Source: Blautia sp. (lineage in GTDB: Bacteria; Bacillota; Clostridia; Lachnospirales; Lachnospiraceae). From it: 63,515 nucleotides of DNA. The stretch covers positions 1 through 63,515 of the forward strand of contig JAFTPT010000025.1 in NCBI GenBank assembly GCA_017463155.1, given 5' to 3'. Positions 19,246 through 27,016 of this stretch are shown one piece after another. Position 1 is the stretch's first letter, and each line of letters begins with the position of its first letter. Position numbers and translations under genes: made by a program. The notes under the pieces were generated by a model. It saw only the letters and a list, made by a program, of their open reading frames with translations, had not been told where the DNA came from and searched no databases.

Positions 19246-21208
19246 AGATACGTACTCTCCCGTTCTCCGCCTCGTAGACAAGCGGATATACCGAGGCGAT
19301 CACATCCTCGCGGCATTCCATGTCGTCGATCGTCATCCCCTCATCATAAAGAATAAAGCCGATCTTCTCCCTGTCAACGGTTTCCGCAAGTTCCTCCGGA
19401 TCGTCCGTCCCGTAGATCAGCTTTTCCTGATCGTTCCGGTAATAAGTATCATAGCCGGCTGACCACGGATAATACGGCCATCCCATGTACATCATGCAGC
19501 CGGACATCGTCACTTCATTGATGCTGTACTGGGGCGTCAGCACCAGATCCTCCGAAGTCACGTTCTCTGCAAGCCAGGCTGTCAGATCACTGTCCAGATC
19601 CACGCCGATCCGGTGCCCCTCATCATTGTCCCGGACGATGATCACAAAATCATAGATTCCCGTCGCCGTCAGGCATACGACGACCAGGAGCGCCAGCAGC
19701 CGGTCCGGGATCCCTCCCGTACAGAGGTGCGCGACGATCCCTCCCCAGATCACGGAAAGAAAAGCCATCGCGATCATGATGTATTTGTGGTTCACAGTCA
19801 CATCCGGTGTCAGTGAACAGGTAAACGCAAAGCATACCGGGATCAGGAACGCGATCACAAGGAAACGCCGGTTCCCTTTCAGGATGAACAAAAGGAAGAC
19901 CGCCCCCAGGATCGCAAAGCCGCTGATCGCGGTGAGGTACAGGAGCACGCCGGCCGGGCTTTTGTTCTCGCTGATGAAGCCCCAGTAAAAGGAAAGCGAA
20001 AAAGCTTTTCCGCTGATAAAGACCTTCGTCTGCAGCTCGGAAAGAATGATCGTCACAAGCGCCATCAGCGCATAGTCGAGCTTGCCGTCCGAAAACAGCG
20101 CCATGCCCGCGAGGATCAGAAGCGCACCGATGACGGCGGCACCGTTCCAGAATGAGCAAAGTCCAAGAAGCACGCCGGATACAAGCGCTGTTCCGGCATT
20201 CCTCGGACGCCATGCCTCAGCGGAAAACAGCCTCCCGCGAAGCCAGGATAAGCCCTTTTCCTCATGGGCACACCCGGCATCCAGCCAGTCCATGAAGATC
20301 CAGACCAGCACGGCCGCGGCCAGAAGTCCCAGACATAAATGCCGCTGATTCAGATACACGTTATAATTCCAGAGTCCCCAGTTCTCATTGGGGGTATACC
20401 CGATAAAGGTCGTATTGTCGCGAAGCGTCTCCCACAGGTCTCCCGCCTGAAGATGTTCCGCCGCGAACCGGAAAAATGCAGTCCCGCTGCGGAACACGAA
20501 AAAGACGACGATCCAGACCTTTGCCATGAAGCTGCCGAACAGTCTCCCCGTGAGCTGGCACAGGACCATCAGGAACCCGGTCAGGCTGAGCGCCGAGGCC
20601 AGATTATAAGCCAGATCGATCCTGAGTCCCAGATACTCCAGGTTGCCCGTCAGGAACTGGAACATGAAGTGATACTTTACGTCCTCCCCGCCGAAATGCG
20701 GATACTGTGTCGGGTAATTGGCGCCAAGCGAAAACGAACGGATCATCGCCGTATGGGGCGCGTAATCACTGAAAACGGTAAGTCCCGCATGCAGGACCCG
20801 GTCCTTCACCTGAAAGACATAGGTCATCGTCAGAAGCGCGAACAGAAATACCACAATATAGAGGACCACTTCTTTTTTGAAGCCGGCGTGGTCTTCCACC
20901 ATCTGTCCGGTCAGAGCCCGCCATCCGGCGGTCCTGTCCTTCCGGCAGAACCAGATGACAAAGGCAAACAGGCACCCTGCCATTACGATCCCGTCGGCAT
21001 ACCGGAGCGGATCCCCGACCCGGCACATGACATGCAGGATCCAGGCCAGCACATAGGTGACCCAGGTCACTGTCACGACGCCGGCCAGAAAGGCCGTCGG
21101 CCAGAAGATCCAGCACAGATTGCCCTGCCCCTGCTTTTTCCTGATCAGAAAGGACGCCAGGTGCATCCCCGGAAACAAAGCCAGGAACAGGTAAACAATT
21201 CCAAGCAT
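19232..21208 (-). CDS. Large polytopic membrane protein, GT-C-like, unknown
   Basis: A 658-residue membrane protein with about a dozen hydrophobic helices. A luminal-type loop FSDYAPHTAMIRSF and the segments PHFGGEDVKYHFMF and YNVYLNQRHLCLGLL are rich in aromatic, His and acidic residues. This layout resembles its neighbour at 16265-18538 and points to a GT-C-type polyprenyl-linked sugar transferase. The last ~120 residues form a soluble domain. It overlaps the GT2 gene by 14 bases and follows the GH18 gene by 25. I do not recognise a named family. Confidence 0.7.
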   Translation of the reverse strand: MLGIVYLFLALFPGMHLASFLIRKKQGQGNLCWIFWPTAFLAGVVTVTWVTYVLAWILHVMCRVGDPLRYADGIVMAGCLFAFVIWFCRKDRTAGWRALTGQMVEDHAGFKKEVVLYIVVFLFALLTMTYVFQVKDRVLHAGLTVFSDYAPHTAMIRSFSLGANYPTQYPHFGGEDVKYHFMFQFLTGNLEYLGLRIDLAYNLASALSLTGFLMVLCQLTGRLFGSFMAKVWIVVFFVFRSGTAFFRFAAEHLQAGDLWETLRDNTTFIGYTPNENWGLWNYNVYLNQRHLCLGLLAAAVLVWIFMDWLDAGCAHEEKGLSWLRGRLFSAEAWRPRNAGTALVSGVLLGLCSFWNGAAVIGALLILAGMALFSDGKLDYALMALVTIILSELQTKVFISGKAFSLSFYWGFISENKSPAGVLLYLTAISGFAILGAVFLLFILKGNRRFLVIAFLIPVCFAFTCSLTPDVTVNHKYIMIAMAFLSVIWGGIVAHLCTGGIPDRLLALLVVVCLTATGIYDFVIIVRDNDEGHRIGVDLDSDLTAWLAENVTSEDLVLTPQYSINEVTMSGCMMYMGWPYYPWSAGYDTYYRNDQEKLIYGTDDPEELAETVDREKIGFILYDEGMTIDDMECREDVIASVYPLVYEAENGRVRIYETR

Positions 21209-21233
21209 ACTGATTACCTCGTCGAATCTGTCA

Positions 21234-22886
21234 TTACCGGAAAAGGTTTTCCGTGATCACCTGCCATACGCTGTCTGCCTCGAGGCCGAGCTTCCAGGAG
21301 GCCACACCGGCAAGACCGTAATTGGCTGCCAGCCCGGTCTTTTCTGCCAGGGACCGGTCGTCCTCCAGCCAGATCTGATACTCGGCGCCTTCGCTCTCGT
21401 AGGAGGCCACGTTCTGGCAGACGTTCGTATCCCAGTACGTCTCCGCCTTGTTTTTGGCCACCAGGTCAAGTGCCTCCTGCATACCGATGGCTTCGGTTGA
21501 CAGCGTACCGGCGAGTGTCTTCCAGACTCTCGTATAGAAAGGCATTGCGTTGATCACGCGTTCGGCCGGAACTGCCTCCAGCGTATCCTGGATTCCTTTC
21601 TCCACCCAGGGCAAAGAAGCGACCGAACCTGCTCCTTCGCTTCCGGCATAATGCTCGTCATATCCCATGATGATGACATAGTCCACGACCTTGCCCTGTT
21701 CTTTACGGTTATAATGGCTGGTAAAATCCTCCGGGACAGGGTTGTCCACAGACAGGATCAGGCCGTTTTTGTGGGTCTCGATGGACAGCTCCCGCAGGAA
21801 CTGAAGGAAAGGCCTGGCGCTGTCTTCGATGAGACTTTCAAAATCAATATTGATCCCGTCGAGGCCGACGGCCACCGCGGAATTCACCAGCTGCGTGATC
21901 AGGTTCCGGCGTGCCTCCGTATTGCTGAGGATTTCGTATGTGGAGATGAACTGGGAAAAGTTGTCGATGAGTCCCCAGACCTTCAGGCCTTTTTCATGTG
22001 CCTTCGCCACATAGTCGGCCGACGACAGATCCAGAATATTCCCGTCGTTGTCCGAGATTGAATACCAGGTCGGGCTGATGACGTTGACGCCGCTCATCGC
22101 GGCCGTCATCTCATCCAGCGTCGCATTCGCCTCCCGGATCGTCACCTGGTGCCAGACCAGGTTGATCTTTTCATCCATAAGAAGATACTGGTAGTCCTCC
22201 TCGTGGAAATCCCTTTCTTCCGTATATTCCACAGGCTCCGAAACGTCATTTTTGGCTACAAAGCCGATATACCCGTCCATTGTGGAGACCTGGTACCAAT
22301 CCTCATACTCCTCCAGAAGGACCATGTTTTCATCGACTTCCGCTTCCTTCAGGATCTCGGACTTGATACCGCCGCGGTACCGGACAGCTGCATTTCGTCT
22401 GGCCGTTACCACCGTCTGATCGCTGAAGGCAGTGCGGATCGCCAGTCTGCCGGGACTGTCATACAGGAATGTGTCAAGATCGGTGTGCGCCTGCACGAAC
22501 GGAAGGCTTACAAAGACCTGGTCACCGCTCACCCAGACTTCACTGCCCGGGGTGACATCCGCCGCCGTCTCCTGCACCTCCGTCGGAGTGGCGTACAGGA
22601 TCCGGGACGCAGGCGCGTCCCAGTAGAATCGTTCATTCAGCTTTTCATTGACGATCCCGATCGGCAGGTAGACCGTGCCGCCTTCCAGCCGTCCTCTGTC
22701 CTCCAGAGGCTCCCCGTCCACGATCAGGAGCAGTTCTCCCTCCGGGACCTCCCCGTAATACTCCGTAAGATCCATCCTGGTACTGGATGGCATATATTTG
22801 TAAACAAAATGTGTTGCGAGACCGACGACCGCCAGAAGGATCACAAGAAGCACGACGATCAGCGGTTTTGCTGTTTTTTTCCTCAT
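21234..22886 (-). CDS. Membrane-anchored GH18-type glycosidase with SH3 domain
   Basis: A 550-residue secreted or anchored protein. It has an N-terminal membrane helix (about residues 8-28), a region like the copper-amine-oxidase N-domain used for wall binding (about 50-150), an SH3-type domain (about 170-235, VVTARRNAAVRYRGG ... DGYIGFVAKNDV), and a GH18 barrel with the catalytic segment LDGINIDFESL whose final Glu is the acid. Such proteins cleave N-acetylglucosamine polymers or act as spore and wall lytic enzymes. It is first in the run with the two membrane proteins and GT2, which suggests a shared surface-glycan job. Confidence 0.88.
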   Translation of the reverse strand: MRKKTAKPLIVVLLVILLAVVGLATHFVYKYMPSSTRMDLTEYYGEVPEGELLLIVDGEPLEDRGRLEGGTVYLPIGIVNEKLNERFYWDAPASRILYATPTEVQETAADVTPGSEVWVSGDQVFVSLPFVQAHTDLDTFLYDSPGRLAIRTAFSDQTVVTARRNAAVRYRGGIKSEILKEAEVDENMVLLEEYEDWYQVSTMDGYIGFVAKNDVSEPVEYTEERDFHEEDYQYLLMDEKINLVWHQVTIREANATLDEMTAAMSGVNVISPTWYSISDNDGNILDLSSADYVAKAHEKGLKVWGLIDNFSQFISTYEILSNTEARRNLITQLVNSAVAVGLDGINIDFESLIEDSARPFLQFLRELSIETHKNGLILSVDNPVPEDFTSHYNRKEQGKVVDYVIIMGYDEHYAGSEGAGSVASLPWVEKGIQDTLEAVPAERVINAMPFYTRVWKTLAGTLSTEAIGMQEALDLVAKNKAETYWDTNVCQNVASYESEGAEYQIWLEDDRSLAEKTGLAANYGLAGVASWKLGLEADSVWQVITENLFR

Positions 22887-22919
22887 ACATTATATCCTTT
22901 CAAAAATACTATCCACAGC

Positions 22920-22929
22920 ATTATAACAC
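22920..22929 (-). promoter_or_regulatory. Extended -10 promoter ahead of the GH18 gene
   Basis: Minus-strand TG-T-TATAAT, with the -10 TATAAT at 22925-22920. The -35 is poor (AGTACA at ideal distance), consistent with an extended -10 promoter. It lies about 35 bases upstream of the start. Confidence 0.6.
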
Positions 22930-22979
22930 ATTTTCTCTGCATTGTACTGTAAAATCGGTTTTTTTATCATTGTATATAC

Positions 22980-23054
22980 CGAAAAGAAAAGAAGCCTTCC
23001 CGGTCAGGTCTGTATGAGCGTAGGGTATCCTGCCGCATACCGGAAAGGCTTCTC
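22980..23054 (-). terminator. Terminator of the small gene at 23061
   Basis: AGAAGCCTTCCCGGT (22990-23004) pairs with ACCGGAAAGGCTTCT (23039-23053). On the minus strand the stem ends in TTTCTTTTC, giving a rho-independent terminator just upstream of the GH18 promoter. Confidence 0.75.
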
Positions 23055-23060
23055 TTTACT

Positions 23061-23300
23061 TCAGTGCCGCGGATCCTCCAGGATATAGTCAAAATCCACC
23101 CTGGCGACGTTTCCGTCGGCATCTACCGTGTAGTCCCGCATATAGGCGCCGTCCTCCGCCAGCTGACAGGCTCTTGCGATCCTGTCCGGAGAGCTCCGGC
23201 GGCCTTCCAGGTAGAGAGAGATCCCTTTCTTCTCATATTCCTCGAGCTCCTTCGTGAGCTTTCTGCGGGACACAAAGTACTTGCTTTTTGCCTGTGATAT
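23061..23300 (-). CDS. Small hypothetical protein, about 79 residues, start uncertain
   Basis: A short basic-then-acidic protein with SRRKLTKELEEYEKKGISLYL (a probable helix) followed by SPDRIARACQLAEDG and DADGNVARVDFDYIL. I do not recognise the family. The coding frame is convincing in its last ~75 codons, but no ATG, GTG or TTG lies at a good distance from the AAGGA element. A rare ATA codon at 23300 sits 9 bases after it, and the frame is open upstream to 23444. The gene ends just before a good terminator and has no obvious operon partner. Confidence 0.55.
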   Translation of the reverse strand: MSQAKSKYFVSRRKLTKELEEYEKKGISLYLEGRRSSPDRIARACQLAEDGAYMRDYTVDADGNVARVDFDYILEDPRH

Positions 23301-23673
23301 ATGATTCAGTCCTTCTTTCGTTGTCCGATTCTCCTTTCGTGTGCAGAAAACACCTGTAATTAAGGAACACGGATCCGTGACGGAGTATGGATTTCTTCTG
23401 GTGGGAAAGGATTCACCGCCGGCGGCCGGAATGCCGCAGAACAATTGGCGGGACTTCTGATGTAATCTGACGTAAATAAAAAAGAATGGTTATGGTCGTT
23501 TTCGGCTTCTGTCACTGTATAACCCCGTTACAGGATCTGCCCCTCGTCCTTATCATATAGCAACTTATGGATGGATGCAAGAGAAAAAATCCATTTTTTA
23601 TCCATGTTTTCTTTGCATTTGCTCTCATGGTATGCTATTATATATTCTGAATACACACAGGGGATGTGATGAC
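23301..23673. other. Intergenic interval holding the mecA promoter
   Basis: No convincing gene is seen here apart from a possible upstream extension of the small leftward frame to 23444. The right half carries the rightward mecA promoter and its leader. The sequence at 23510-23540 holds a short inverted repeat (CTGTATAACCCCGTTACAG). Confidence 0.5.
23613..23641 (+). promoter_or_regulatory. mecA promoter
   Basis: The -35 TTGCAT (23613-23618), a 17-base spacer and the -10 TATTAT (23636-23641) lie about 32 bases ahead of the start. Confidence 0.65.
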
Positions 23674-24420
23674 ATGAAAATCGAAAAGATCAACGACAAT
23701 CAGATTCGCTGCACATTGACAAGACAAGACCTTGAAAACCATCAGATCCATCTGAGCGAGCTGGCCTATGGCTCCGAAAAGACCAAACAGCTTTTCCGCG
23801 ATATGATGCAGCAGGCACAGATCCAGTTCGGTTTTGAGGCAGATAATATCCCACTTATGATCGAGGCGATCCCGGTCAGCACGGAGAGCATCATCCTGAT
23901 CATCACCAAGGTGGAGGATCCGGAGGAGCTGGATACCCGTTTCTCCAAGTTTACTCCGTTCAAGGGGAACTCCTCTTCGGATGTTCTGCAGTTCGACGGG
24001 GCCGACAACATCCTGGACCTGTTCCAGAAGATCCGCGAGGCCAAGGAGCGCGCCATGGCAAGGAAGGCCGGCAGCGACGAGGCCGTCGAGGTGCCGGAGG
24101 ATGCTTCCCAGTCAAGCGGAACGTCCGTCAGCCTGATCCGGATGTACTCCTTCTCCACGCTTGACAATGTGGTCGGAGCCGCCCACAGCCTGGCCGGCTT
24201 CTACGACGGGGCCAACGCGCTGTACCGTGATCCCCAGACGGGTGAATACTGTCTGATCGTTCACCAGAGCGGATGCACGCCCGAGGAATTCAACAAGGTC
24301 TGCAATATCTTATCCGAATATGGCAGCGGCCGTTCCTTTACGGAATCCGGCGAGGCCTACTTCCAGGAGCATGGAGAGCTCATCTCCCGGAATGCCCTGC
24401 AGCTGCTGGTACAGCTGTAA
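23674..24420 (+). CDS. mecA: Adaptor protein MecA
   Basis: A 248-residue adaptor that delivers substrates to the ClpC-ClpP protease and promotes ClpC hexamer assembly. The N-terminal substrate-binding domain begins MKIEKINDNQIRCTLTRQDL, as in MecA/YpbH proteins. An acidic and serine-rich linker (about residues 145-165) leads to the C-terminal ClpC-binding domain (YSFSTLDNVVGAAHSLAGFY ... GSGRSFTESGEAYFQEHG). The start is ATG 23674 with a GGGG element upstream. It is monocistronic, with its own promoter and terminator. Confidence 0.92.
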   Translation: MKIEKINDNQIRCTLTRQDLENHQIHLSELAYGSEKTKQLFRDMMQQAQIQFGFEADNIPLMIEAIPVSTESIILIITKVEDPEELDTRFSKFTPFKGNSSSDVLQFDGADNILDLFQKIREAKERAMARKAGSDEAVEVPEDASQSSGTSVSLIRMYSFSTLDNVVGAAHSLAGFYDGANALYRDPQTGEYCLIVHQSGCTPEEFNKVCNILSEYGSGRSFTESGEAYFQEHGELISRNALQLLVQL

Positions 24421-24431
24421 GAATATGTGAG

Positions 24432-24468
24432 AATCAAAAAAAGGATCCGGAAGGATCCTTTTTTGATT
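24432..24468. terminator. Bidirectional terminator between mecA and the DUF1858 gene
   Basis: AAAAAGGATCC (24438-24448) pairs with GGATCCTTTTT (24453-24463). A- and T-runs on either side serve mecA (rightward) and the DUF1858 gene (leftward). Confidence 0.85.
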
Positions 24469-24489
24469 CTTATAGACAATCTGCCCGGT

Positions 24490-24693
24490 TTACTCCGCGG
24501 AGAGAAAATCGTTGATCTGGCTGACGAGCAGCTCCGGATCAAGGCCGTGCACCTGCGCGGCTTCCTCCAGAGATTCCATCTGGGAAGCGGGGCAGCCGAG
24601 GCAGTGCATGCCTGCTCTCATCAGAATAGGAGCTACGTTCGGATTTATCGCCATCAGCTGGCCGATCAGCATATCTTTTGTCACCTGTGCCAT
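24490..24693 (-). CDS. DUF1858 redox-disulfide domain protein
   Basis: A 67-residue single-domain protein of the DUF1858 type, which often occurs near hybrid-cluster proteins. It carries one CxxC pair ([10 protein letters not shown]) preceded by [12 protein letters not shown] and followed by [13 protein letters not shown], the usual layout of this family. The presumed role is thiol redox sensing or electron transfer. The gene has a GGAGG ribosome site and faces the mecA terminator. Ferredoxin lies divergently upstream across a 275-base gap. Confidence 0.85.
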   Translation of the reverse strand: MAQVTKDMLIGQLMAINPNVAPILMRAGMHCLGCPASQMESLEEAAQVHGLDPELLVSQINDFLSAE

Positions 24694-24890
24694 GTTCGTT
24701 CCTCCTTTGTCACATGGTTGTCTTCTTGTTTATGTATCTGCTATTATAATACGAAATTCATCATGTTTCAACCATCAAAATCAGGTGCTTTTTCAGACTC
24801 AATTCGCATTATTATTTGAATAATCGTCCCAGCTACAATATTTATCTGTTAGTTTGTTTTGTTTAACATTTTTTGTATAAAAATTAGTAC

Positions 24891-24919
24891 TTGCAATCCT
24901 TCATTGGATATATTAGAAT
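24891..24919 (+). promoter_or_regulatory. Ferredoxin promoter
   Basis: The -35 TTGCAA (24891-24896), a 17-base spacer and the -10 TAGAAT (24914-24919), with AT-rich sequence upstream. An AAGGAGG ribosome site follows before the ferredoxin ATG. Confidence 0.7.
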
Positions 24920-24950
24920 CAATACAAAGAAATGAGTTATATCACTTTAA

Positions 24951-25139
<189 letters not shown>

Positions 25140-25160
25140 TCAAAACAGCATAAGAACACC

Positions 25161-25194
25161 AAAAAGGTTCCGGATCATTCCGGAACCTTTTTTA
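25161..25194. terminator. Bidirectional terminator between ferredoxin and dnaB
   Basis: AAAAGGTTCCGG pairs with CCGGAACCTTTT across a 6-base loop, with T-runs usable in both directions. Its right end touches the dnaB stop codon. Confidence 0.88.
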
Positions 25195-26532
25195 TTGTCT
25201 CAGGTTTACGAACTGTGTATATCTCGGCAGCCAGGCCAGCTCCACCGTCCCGATGGGGCCGTTTCGCTGTTTGGCGATGATGATCTCCGCCACGCCGGGC
25301 TTTTCGGAGTCCTTATGATAATAATCATCGCGGTAGATGAACATGACCACGTCCGCATCCTGCTCGATGGCGCCGGATTCACGAAGATCCGACAGCATAG
25401 GCCGGTGATCGGGCCGCTGCTCCACGGCACGGCTCAGCTGCGAAAGAGCGATGACCGGGACCTCCAGTTCCCTGGCGATCGCCTTGAGCGACCGGGAGAT
25501 CTCCGAGATCTCCTGCTGCCGGGATTCGGTGCGTCCGCTTCCGTTCATCAGCTGCAGATAATCGATCATGATGATGTCCAGGTCATGCTCCAGCTTGTAC
25601 TTGCGGCATTTTGACCGCAGCTCCGCCACCGTGATGCCAGGGGTATCGTCGATGATCAGCTTGGATCTGCCGATGATGTTGGCGCCTTCCACGAGTCTTG
25701 CCCAGTCGTCTCCCTCAAGGCTCCCTGTCCGCAGCTTCTGGGAATCCACATGGCACTCCATGGCCAGCAGACGGTTCATCAGCTGTTCCTTGGACATTTC
25801 CAGGCTGAAGACGGCCACCGCGGCATCCTTCCGGAAGGCCATGTGCTGGGCGATATTCAGAACGAAAGCCGTCTTGCCCATCGAAGGGCGGGCCGCGATC
25901 AGCACCAGATCCGACGGATGCAGGCCGGATGTCTTATAGTCCAGGTCCGCAAAGCCCGTCGGGATCCCGGTCACGGTTCCCTTGACCCGGGAGGCTTTCT
26001 CGATATTATCCACCGTATTCAGGACGATCTGCCGGATCGGAACGAAATCATCGGTGTTCCTGCGCTGCAGGACCTTGAACAGGTCCCGTTCCGCGTCCTC
26101 CAGAATCACGTCCGTGGAATCCTTTTCGAGGTAGCAGGTATTGATGACCTCCTCGCCGGTCCTGATCAGACGGCGCAGCGCCGCCTTATCACTGACGATC
26201 TCCGCATAATAGCGTACGTTGGCGGAGGTCGGAACGGCAGCCAGAAGCTCCCGCACGTACTCCATATTGCTGATATCCGGAGGAAGATCCTTTTCCTTCA
26301 GACGGTTCTGCAGGGTAACAAGGTCCACCGGTTTGTCTTCATTACACAATTCCACCATGGCATCAAAGATGATCCCGTACTGTCTCTGGTAAAAATCATC
26401 GCTGGTCAGGATCTCCGACGCCACCAGGATCGCGTCGCGGCTCATGATCATGGCACCGATCACCGACTGCTCCGCCTCCATGCTGTGCGGAAGGATCCGT
26501 TTAAGCAAAGCCTCTTCCATGGTTTCCTCCAA
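25192..26532 (-). CDS. dnaB: Replicative DNA helicase DnaB
   Basis: A 446-residue hexameric helicase that unwinds DNA ahead of the replisome. The N-terminal domain (PHSMEAEQSVIGAMI ...) is followed by the RecA-like motor with Walker A ARPSMGKTAF, VAVFSLEMSKEQL, Walker B DIIMIDYLQLM and the C-terminal LSDLRESGAIEQDADVVMFIYR. It is downstream of rplI and gdpP, the conserved gdpP-rplI-dnaB order of Firmicutes. Confidence 0.97.
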   Translation of the reverse strand: MEETMEEALLKRILPHSMEAEQSVIGAMIMSRDAILVASEILTSDDFYQRQYGIIFDAMVELCNEDKPVDLVTLQNRLKEKDLPPDISNMEYVRELLAAVPTSANVRYYAEIVSDKAALRRLIRTGEEVINTCYLEKDSTDVILEDAERDLFKVLQRRNTDDFVPIRQIVLNTVDNIEKASRVKGTVTGIPTGFADLDYKTSGLHPSDLVLIAARPSMGKTAFVLNIAQHMAFRKDAAVAVFSLEMSKEQLMNRLLAMECHVDSQKLRTGSLEGDDWARLVEGANIIGRSKLIIDDTPGITVAELRSKCRKYKLEHDLDIIMIDYLQLMNGSGRTESRQQEISEISRSLKAIARELEVPVIALSQLSRAVEQRPDHRPMLSDLRESGAIEQDADVVMFIYRDDYYHKDSEKPGVAEIIIAKQRNGPIGTVELAWLPRYTQFVNLRQ

Positions 26533-26541
26533 ATAAGATCG

Positions 26542-26991
26542 TTACTTTTCTTCCTCGACGACCACCTTCAGGCTGCCCGTCACCTTCGGGTGAAGGCGTA
26601 TCGGCACGTCCGTCACGCCCAGGCTCTTGATCGGGCCGTCCATCTGGAATTTCTTCTTGTCAAGATCCAGGCCCAGCTGCTCCCTGGCAGCTTCGGAGAT
26701 CTCCTTGGCGGAGATGGAGCCGAACAGTTTACCGCCTTCTCCCGCTTTCAGCGTCAGGACTACCTTCTTGTCAGAGAGATCCTTCGCAAAGGCCTGTGCC
26801 GCCTCCAGGTTTTCCTGTGCCACCTTCTCCGCGTTGGCCTTCTGAAGCTTCAGGTCGTTCAGATTTTTGGGCGTCGCTTCCACACCGAGCTTTTTTGGCA
26901 GGATCATATTCCGCGCGTAACCGTCGCTCACATTGACGATCTCACCCTTCTTTCCCAGAGATTTTACATCCTCAAGCAAAATTACCTTCAT
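26542..26991 (-). CDS. rplI: 50S ribosomal protein L9
   Basis: A 149-residue ribosomal protein that binds 23S rRNA near the L1 stalk. The conserved N-domain [19 protein letters not shown] and the [17 protein letters not shown] signature are present. A long helix then leads to the C-domain ([15 protein letters not shown]). It lies between gdpP and dnaB with short gaps, probably in one transcript. Confidence 0.97.
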   Translation of the reverse strand: MKVILLEDVKSLGKKGEIVNVSDGYARNMILPKKLGVEATPKNLNDLKLQKANAEKVAQENLEAAQAFAKDLSDKKVVLTLKAGEGGKLFGSISAKEISEAAREQLGLDLDKKKFQMDGPIKSLGVTDVPIRLHPKVTGSLKVVVEEEK

Positions 26992-27016
26992 CTATCAAAT
27001 CCTCCTGTAATTATGA

